Assembly: GCF_048544455.1 (NCBI RefSeq) | Contig: NC_133526.1 | Coordinates: 2,248,001 to 2,312,000, forward strand | From: Silene latifolia | Lineage: Eukaryota; Streptophyta; Magnoliopsida; Caryophyllales; Caryophyllaceae | DNA: 64,000 nucleotides | Reading direction: 5' to 3' | In this document: in pieces, positions 57,101 through 64,000 of the stretch | How the letters are laid out: each line of letters begins with the position of its first letter | Position numbering within the stretch: the stretch's first letter is position 1 | Notes under the pieces: generated by a model | What the model was told of the DNA's origin: nothing | Database searches by the model: none | Seen by the model: the letters and a program-made list of their open reading frames with translations, nothing else | Translations under genes and position numbers: made by a program

Positions 57101-59751
57101 CATCTTAGTGTGCACCTTAATTCTCGCGTAAGAGATTGAGAAGTTCATTCATGGACAAAAGGAGCTCTATATTTCAGAATCTACACGCTGAAACCTGAAT
57201 TATGATACAGCCGTGGGGTATAACAGCAAAAGATCCAATATTTCCTTCTATTGACTCGAACGTTCCCCATAGCTCATAAGAGCAACTAAGTAACTAGTAC
57301 GCTAGAACGCCACCCATTGAATGTTCCCCATAGCTCATAACAGCAAAAGATCCAATATTTTCTTCTATTTCCTTCCATTGACTCGAATGTGCCATCATCT
57401 CTTTTCTTTCCATAGACATAGATATGTTTATCAGTTAAGTATCATCCACTCGTATGACCAAGAGTTATAGAGTGTAATCAAGCCTCATAACATTAGCATC
57501 GTCTTCCAAAATAGCGAAAATAGTACAGGCATATAAGCTTCTGACCTGTCAACTCACTAGCATCTGCACTGCCAAACTGAGCACAACTTTCTGAATTTGA
57601 TACGGCTGAGCCAAAACTTGATCGATTACTCATATCCTCATCTATGTTCTTCTGGTGACCCTGGCTATAGTCCGGGGTAAACTCTCGGTCCATGGTCATT
57701 GTATTTTCATAATTCAGCTTTCTTTTGTTCAGCTTTTCTTCCTTTTTCTTCAGAGAAATGCTCTTCATTCTACCAATTCTATGATCCTCATAATCTTCAG
57801 GATCAAGTCTAGAATGGAGAGGGGTGTAATTCACAAGAGTACCCTTTGTTCTCCATCGCGACCCACATGCATTGCACAGAACGGGTTTCTCTGGGGGACC
57901 ATTGCGCCAAAGAGGAGTGCCTGTTGTAACATTGTTGTCAGAAACTATGACGTAAATCATCTGTCCCAATAAACTTAATGAGCATATATAACAATATAAG
58001 CGAAATATATATATTAAACCTCAATTTTAACTAATGCCAACATCAATGCTATAACTCAAGAACAGATATGCATAGCTTATCGGACTGACCAAGATTTTCA
58101 TTTTAACAGCTGTCCTAAGATATTTTAAAGCTATAGATAGTTATGGAGTTACAGTTTTCCTTGAGTAAAGTTTAACTGTTTATGCAAGCAACTATATCCG
58201 TCAGCAAATCATCACGTCAGCGCATACATGTAACGGTCTAACCGTCTAAACTCCGTGTACATTTATTAAACATAATAATGGAAACATATGCAATCCACGA
58301 GGAACGAAAAAATGCCATAAAAATTGCACATCTTCGGAAAACTACCAAATACAACAGAAAAATTATGGTAGGATTCAGTGATTAATTGTCAGGGGGATAA
58401 AACCTTGAAAAACCACTTAATTAGATTAGAAACACTTGTATTTTTCTAGCTCAAAAACACCTAGCCATCTAAATTGAAAGACGACAGAGGAAATGTATCA
58501 ATGTTACGGATAGAGATACCAGTCGTAGTTACTATAAGCAAAGTTGAACAGGAAGCAAGCAATCATTTAGCAACAGACTACAAGTAGAATTTGAGGCTTC
58601 AAACTTAGACAAGGGCATCAACAACCTATGGTTCAAAAACAGCTGTAATGGCAGGAGGTTTAAATTCAAAACGAACCCATCCGACAAAAAATCTGGAGGC
58701 ACCAGAATACCAGATTGGTAACTTAGACTAGGTTAAGTATCAGACAGTGCATATCCAAGTGTAGAGTATTGGACATGTGTACGCAAGTTTGGGGACAATG
58801 CACGAGGACTACTAGACAGTGGCATTTAGAGACTCTTTAACTACATGCAAGCTTACAAGCTAGATTATGCCAGCCATGGCATCACCACAAACAAGGACTA
58901 CTAGACAGTGGCATCATGGAGTCGCTGAATAGGCGATATAAGGAGGTCAATGTAAGAACTGACAGAAAAGAATGAGTGACATCTACTGTCATTACAATTT
59001 AGAATGACCCTTATGTGAGCAACAACATTGGCATTTGCTCAATGCAGAAAAGATAGGTAATAACTCTAAACGAAACGATTTTGAAGAGGAATAGCAACAA
59101 GGCAACAAGCCATCAAGACTCGGTTACAACTTAGGTTGATCATTGAACCATGGTCCATCATTTCTGATTGAAGAAGCATTATAACTTCAGGACATCAAAA
59201 TGCTTATGATCAACAATCAAGCACCCTAATGCGATTTGAATTGGTTAAGGGTTCTAATCAATTTGTAAAACCAAACTCGATTTTCAACACATAATCTCAG
59301 ACACAAATCAAAACAACCTAACAGTCTAACACTTCCACATTCAGTTGTCATACACACAATTTACACACTGAAGAAACTCGTAGTTCTTGTTACATTCAAA
59401 TCCAATCCCACTTCAAACAGTTTGTCTCTCTTAAGACGGGCATACCCGTCTGCCCATCTTAAGATTAAAACGGGTCAAATTCCACAAACATTTCAAAACA
59501 TACATTAATCACACACACATTCATCATTCACTTATAAGTTCACTAGTTCAGTCCAATTCCCTCAACTTGCAAATCTAAAAAAGTCAAATTTATAAACTAC
59601 ACAATTTGCAAATATCCTGAACCAAATTAAGAACACAAAAACAAATTCCTTAATCATTCTTTTCTTGAACAATCAAATTCAACAAAACAATTCAATAACA
59701 AAAAAACTCACTTGCAACACCACAGTGATAGCAAGGTCCTTGCTTTCCCAT
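54112..59751 (-). CDS. GATA26: GATA26/27-type zinc-finger transcription factor
   Basis: Eight exons on the minus strand: 59751-59712, 57920-57546, 56621-56192, 56079-56007, 55887-55784, 55674-55488, 55205-55085 and 54434-54112, giving 550 residues. The zinc finger is at the very start: C7-x2-C10-x18-C29-x2-C32 with '[20 protein letters not shown]' and '[18 protein letters not shown]'. A basic region ([16 protein letters not shown]) may be a nuclear signal. Residues 307-~385 hold an ASXH/DEUBAD-like domain ('[20 protein letters not shown]', '[20 protein letters not shown]'). The finger plus late ASXH layout is that of Arabidopsis GATA26 and GATA27. These factors bind GATA motifs; the ASXH role is not well defined. 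The 1.8-kb intron 1 cuts the finger after residue 13. The exon 4 donor (ACG|GTGGAC) is weak, and exon 7 begins at a tandem CAGCAG acceptor, so its first Gln may be optional. All joins keep frame. Confidence 0.9.
54807..55013. mobile_element. Stowaway MITE in GATA intron 7
   Basis: Ends 'ctccctatgtcccggtcatt' and 'attgaccgggacgaagggag', flanked by TA. It matches the VAP27 intron copy at 25757-25964 through the interior. 207 bp. Confidence 0.83.
56634..56760. repeat. Direct duplication flanking a MITE end in GATA intron 2
   Basis: 'acatttaagacttctataaa' (56634 on) and 'acatttaagacttccagaaa' (56715 on), each followed by 'gtaaatctaagcataat', lie on both sides of a lone Stowaway end, 'tactcccttcgtcccaatca'. 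The left copy overlaps the splice acceptor side of exon 3. Confidence 0.7.
57228..57400. repeat. Diverged duplication in GATA intron 2
   Basis: 'cagcaaaagatccaatattt' and 'ttccccatagctcataa' each occur twice, near 57228-57282 and 57323-57398, in rearranged order. Confidence 0.6.
59424..59482. repeat. 'gacgg' family relic in GATA intron 1
   Basis: 'ctcttaagacgggcataccc' then 'gtctgcccatcttaag' form a small inverted repeat with the family's 'gacggg' word. Confidence 0.4.
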
Positions 59752-60363
59752 ATCCTCCTCCTTAATTACTTCAATAAATTATAAAAACACAAATAAAACC
59801 TTATTTTCTGAATTTTTTTTTTTAAATCCAACTTTGTTCCCAGTTAAAATAAATTAAAAACCCTTTATTAGCATATACACTAAACCCAGATAAAAATTTC
59901 AACAAAAAATCAAAATTTACAAAACCCCATGACTAAAAATTGGCTTTAAATAGTGAATTAACAGCAAAAAAATACAAATCATGTACTAAAAATTTAGTCT
60001 TTTAACAAAAAGATTGGATTTTTATTATGAAGTTTCTGTATATGAGACAATTAAAAGGTAAAAAATACAATTAGAAAGGAATCTGGAACAAATGAAGGAA
60101 AAGAAAGAGAAGGTTAGAAGAGGAAGAAGAGGAAAGGCAGGTTGAAAATGGAGGGCATGTATTTGTATTGTAATTGTATTATGAATAAAAAATGGACCTT
60201 TTTTATTTTCTTATATAATTTCACTAATTATTTGTATATTTTATTTTATTTCATAGATTTGTATTCGGTCAAATTTAACATATTCTGTAAATGTTGTATG
60301 ACTTTTTATAATGAAATGATCTATTTACACAAGGAAAAAAAAACTGTTTTTATTTTCTAACTA
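59752..60363 (-). promoter_or_regulatory. GATA gene leader and upstream region
   Basis: On the minus strand this precedes the ATG at 59751. The nearer part is U/C-rich in the transcript sense, typical of a plant leader ('ctcttcttcctcttc' near 60116-60130). No clear TATA box could be chosen. Confidence 0.4.
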
Positions 60364-60700
60364 CTCCCTCCTATCCACCCTTTTTTTCCCCTTTGAAGTG
60401 GGCACGGAGATTAAGGGTGGGGAGTATAATATTGATAAATATATGAGTGGGGTTGGTAATTGGAGAGAGGTATGAATAATTATGATTATAAATATTAATA
60501 AAGGAGATGTGTGGGGTTTGGTTATTGGAGAGAGGTAGGAATAATTATAATTAAATATTAATAAAGTATATAGTGGGGTTTGATGAGTGGAAAGAGGTAA
60601 GAGTATAATATTAATAAAAACTTTCTCAAAAAGGAAAGGGGAAGAAAACCTGAATAATCCGTTTTAGGAAATATGGAAGAAAAGAGTGGATAGGAGGGAG
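60364..60700. mobile_element. Stowaway-like MITE, 337 bp
   Basis: Ends 'ctccctcctatccaccc' and 'gagtggataggagggag' are inverted copies flanked by TA. The interior has a repeated phrase, 'gtggggtttg.t.attggagagaggta', in about three diverged copies. It lies some 600 bp upstream of the GATA start codon. Confidence 0.8.
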
Positions 60701-61445
60701 TATCATTTTTGGGTCAATTTGTTAAAAAAATTTTGATGATTTTTAACTTTTATTAGTAATTATAATAGTTTTACCTAATAATGTTGCTTATTGATAGAAA
60801 TTATGTAATTATTTGTATAATTGTTTCTTTTATCGAGTGATATATTTAGCTTTTTATTGATTAACTTTATTTTTGGATTGATTTATATAAAAGTTTTACT
60901 TACAACTTTTTTAATTACTCCGTAGTAATTACTAATTAGAGTGTAACTCTTTTTTATTTTTACTCCCTAAGACCATAAGTAATTAGTGAAAGTAATTGTT
61001 TGTATAATTGTTTTATGTTTGTTTGCTTGTGGGCTTGAGTCATGGAGGAAATGTGCAGTTGGTAAATTAGTAAGAGATTGGATTATTAAATTAAGGAGTT
61101 TTTAATGTAAGAGGGTAGATGGTGACATGAAAGATGGGGATGTGGGGGATTATGATTTATGAGTGTATTTGTTAAATCTATACTCATATTGCCAAAAATA
61201 TGAAAGAAAATTTCTTAAAACAATAATAATAATAAATAAAAAATGAAATAAATCTATATCCATGTTATCCTTCATTCATGATGCAAAATCCTATTGATTT
61301 TGAACTTGTAGCTGCTGTTTTGATGTGCAGGAAGTAAACCCTCGTGTGTACATTTATAACCTGCAAACCACATATATCAGGTAAGTCATTCTAAAGTAAC
61401 AGACTCGAAGTTTAGAACGCGCATAGCCATAAACATTTCTTGAAG
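60701..61445. other. AT-rich intergenic DNA
   Basis: No gene or defined repeat seen. Confidence 0.4.
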
Positions 61446-61565
61446 CAATAGGTCTCTCTTGTGACGGATATATCCGTCACAAACTTGTGACGGGTCAAGT
61501 ATCACTCACACTGTTAGAAAAGACAAAAATAAAGGTACCCGTCACAAAATGAGAATTTGTGTTCT
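61446..61565. mobile_element. 'gacgg' MITE (copy 5)
   Basis: 'ctctcttgtgacggatatat' and 'ccgtcacaaacttgtgacgg' at the left, 'acccgtcacaaaatgagaat' and 'ttgtg' at the right. Short interior. Confidence 0.55.
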
Positions 61566-62384
61566 TGAAGAGGCTTGAAACTGAATCCCTAAGAATTTCA
61601 CTAAAACTTTACTTTTAACCACTAGACTCCACCCCTTAGAAGTAATTTTTTTTTATATATATTATTTATTTATTTAAGAGGTTTTTTTTTTTAACGATAA
61701 AGTATATTGAATATAATAAAAAAATTGCCACAATGCCCAAAATCATAATTAATATTTAGGCTTGTTTTTTCCGGTTGAAACACTTTAATATAATACTTCT
61801 CATATATATTGGAGAAAAGTTAGATTTAGTTTGGATGTAAGGGACTATATCTAAAGATCAATATTAAGAAAATTAGCAAAATAAAATAAATAAATGTTTA
61901 TTTGTGTGATACTGTGATCATTTCAAATCATACTTTATGTCACAAACGGAGTAATACAAATGCACTTCACTCAAATTCACAAGATGGATTTGGGGTGACC
62001 ATGGCTCGGTCATGGCCCAAAGGCTCGACCCATTCACATCAAGTAGGCCTTAATCAACCTTAAAGAGGTATAGACTCGTATTTTCTTTAATTATCTTTTG
62101 TACCGAATCAATTTATAATATAGAACGAGCCTAAAAGAAGAAAAGTCAAGAATAAAGACAATAATTTATTAGACTTTTGAATCTCCTTAATAAACCGATA
62201 TTTTATATTGAATAGTATCACGGTAAAATACCTAAGTTATTAATTTAAAATAATAGATTATTAAAATATATAGGTTACATAAGCCGAAACAATTTTATCG
62301 GCCTATTGCTACTGGACTAGTCTTATGCTAAAAAATAATCTTATATACTACTCCCTCCAAAAACTAATGTTCTTCCCATTTCTC
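61566..62384. other. AT-rich intergenic DNA
   Basis: Nothing definite. A lone MITE-type end 'tactccctccaaaaactaat' is at 62349. Confidence 0.4.
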
Positions 62385-62490
62385 AGTAGACCCAGGTTCA
62401 AACCTCCCCAAGAACAATTTTGTGGAGTATGTATGACATGAGTTCAGTGCGCGCCGAAAACAGTGATTGCAGATTCCCTCATCAAAAATA
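62385..62490 (+). mobile_element. Putative tRNA-derived SINE, 3' part
   Basis: B-box-like 'aggttcaaacctcccc', then 'cagtgcgcgccgaaaacagt', 'gcagattccctcat' and a run of 'ata' repeats. The body matches the SINE-like piece at 2290-2481. Confidence 0.45.
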
Positions 62491-62504
62491 ATAATAATAA
62501 TTGG

Positions 62505-63029
62505 TGCAAGTCATTACCAAAAACTTGTACATTAACGCCCACTTACTATGCCTTTTGCTTTGATGGAAAGCTTTATTTTACATGTCATGACGATACATTT
62601 GGATTTAATCAAAATAGTATTAAATTTGATGGCGATATTCAATCTCATTTAGTCAAGTGGCTTGCTGGCATGTAACTCTTCCTACACCGTGTGGGTGTTT
62701 TCCAAGAGAATTTGATGGTTTCTTATCTTACGCCTGGTGTTGCATTACATATATGGGTCCTTAGGGACTACAAAACGAATCATTGGATGTTGCAGCATAA
62801 ATTTCAAGCATGGACGGCTTGTCACCAAGTTCTTGGATGACTAAGAAACTCGAAAAAGTTTTCATTGGGTCGATTAATTGATGTGTTGGATTTCCATCCT
62901 AGTAGTTGTGACGTTATTTATTTGCTTACGCCTGGCTATATATTCTTATGCAACCTCTCAACAAGGACCTTAAGGCTAGCCTATCATAGTCATGTTGCTG
63001 TTGCAGAGAGGTGTAAATGATATTTGATG
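62505..63029 (+). pseudogene. F-box-associated domain gene relic
   Basis: The first frame gives 'YYAFCFDGKLYFTCHDD' and 'FDGDIQSHLVKWLAGM'. After a stop and a frame change come 'VGVFQENLMVSY' and 'ALHIWVLRDYKTNHWMLQHK', then after further breaks 'VLDFHPSSCDVIYLLTPGYI' and 'NLSTRTLRLAYHSHVAVAER'. The 'WVL.DY....W.L.HK' run followed by 'DFHP' and 'YN..TR.LR' is typical of the C-terminal domain of plant F-box proteins that pick targets for SCF ubiquitin ligases. No F-box motif lies upstream. At least three breaks make it a dead, 5'-truncated copy. Confidence 0.65.
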
Positions 63030-63241
63030 ACACCTTATGATTACCCTGTGATGCTCAGTTGCTCGCCAACACCATTTACACGCTTTTCTTGGCCTTGGCG
63101 GAATGATCGTATTTCGTAGTAAAAGGTCCATTGAACAACTTATGAAAATGATAAAGCTCTATATTATTATTTGTTTTTTTTTTTCATTCTTTTTTTGTTG
63201 TATTTCTACTTTTTAGGATACATTGTTTTACAGCCGGTCTC

Positions 63242-63660
63242 GTGGCCTTTTTCTTTTATCTAAATAGACTTTTTTTAATAATTATGTGGGTAAAAATGCT
63301 CACAAGCTATCGCTACGATGATGTTATTAAAGCTACTCTTGGGCATTACTCATATTTTGTTTGGAGGAGCATTATAGAGGCTATGTGGGTGTTTCAAGAG
63401 AGGTTGCGATGGTTGATTGGTGACTGGTCGGAAATTTGTTTCTGGAAGGACCCATGGACACTCAAGGTTCCTTCTTTTTGTAATATTTCACTAGTATGAG
63501 GTGATAGGGATAGCAAGCTGACTGAGTGGATCCTTATGGAGGATGAAGAGTAAATCCAGGAGGACCTAATGGGGTTTGAAACAAATGAGGTATATGCAAA
63601 ATAAATCCTTATCTGAGCGGCACAAACGGGTAATAGGTTGTTGGTTTGGATTACGGTAAT
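63242..63660 (+). pseudogene. LINE (L1-type) 3' fragment
   Basis: Translates to 'HYSYFVWRSIIEAMWVFQER' and 'LRWLIGDWSEICFWKDPW', the usual end region of plant L1 ORF2 downstream of the reverse transcriptase (pattern S..WRSI......L...L.WRIGDG..I..W.DPW). After a stop it continues with 'DSKLTEWILMEDEE', 'DLMGFETNEVYAK' and 'AAQTGNRLLVW', with more stops. The element is 5'-truncated. The A-run at 63970-63992 could be its poly(A) tail. Confidence 0.6.
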
Positions 63661-63969
63661 TATAATATTCCTAGCCTTTTCTTTTCTGTTTGTTTTGATT
63701 GCAAAATGGCTCACTAAACAATGTTTACATGTTATTGCCAACTGGTACTCTATGAAAAAGATGTTATCAGAATTCATGTAAACGATCATTTTTTTTCTGA
63801 TAAATATAAACAAGTTGTGTACAGTGGAGACAGTTGAGTTGAGGCACGCCTAGGTATGCTTTGTGCGTCTACATCCACAACAGTCTGCATGCACAATACG
63901 CCTCATTCATTTAAGGATAATACTCCTCCCATGCTTATGGGTCATGACCACCTTACAGAATATGTAATT

Positions 63970-63992
63970 GGAAAAAAAAAAAAAAAAAAAAA
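63970..63992 (+). repeat. Poly(A) tract
   Basis: About 22 consecutive A close to the window end, about 300 bp after the last LINE-like coding sequence. It may be a retroposon tail. Confidence 0.8.
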
Positions 63993-64000
63993 AGCAAAAT

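Overview
The window is nuclear DNA of a dicot plant. It is AT-rich, its genes are split by GT-AG introns with plant-type signals, and the gaps are packed with MITEs, Helitrons and other small transposons. No species is certain. The short 'gacgg' inverted-repeat MITEs and the general look of the repeats made me think of a Caryophyllales plant such as Silene, but that is an impression from memory.

Five intact protein genes can be read. (1) 7694-9343 (+): an unspliced plastid-targeted DAD1-like class 3 lipase (phospholipase A1-I gamma type). (2) 14228-18556 (+): plastid ribosomal protein bL19, five exons, including a 24-nt first exon and a GC-AG intron. (3) 23815-27718 (+): a VAP27/PVA-type ER membrane protein, eight coding exons. 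(4) 37368-40076 (-): Bax inhibitor 1, six exons. (5) 54112-59751 (-): a GATA26/27-type zinc-finger factor with a C-terminal ASXH-like domain, eight exons. They look like unrelated housekeeping or regulatory genes, each with its own promoter; I see no functional cluster.

Between the genes, 1-7 kb holds Helitron ends, LINE and SINE scraps and foldback MITEs. 9.4-14 kb and 18.6-23.6 kb are mostly MITEs and featureless AT-rich DNA. 28-36.7 kb holds a 450-bp hairpin element, a hAT element split by a solo LTR, a second small hAT element and two long-TIR elements. 40.8-52.9 kb is a head-to-tail run of Helitrons. One of them (about 47.4-51.8 kb) carries broken pieces of two host genes, splicing factor YJU2 and mitochondrial fission factor FIS1, in converging orientation. 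The right edge (62.5-64 kb) has a decayed F-box-associated gene and a LINE fragment, and a poly(A) run close to the window end.

The most interesting points are the Helitron array with its double gene capture, an Au-type SINE whose target duplication copies a branch-point-like sequence just before the last exon of the bL19 gene, the GC-AG intron of that gene, the solo LTR inside a hAT element with both target-site duplications still readable, and several large near-perfect inverted repeats that could give hairpin RNAs. I saw no sign of an unknown multi-gene system.
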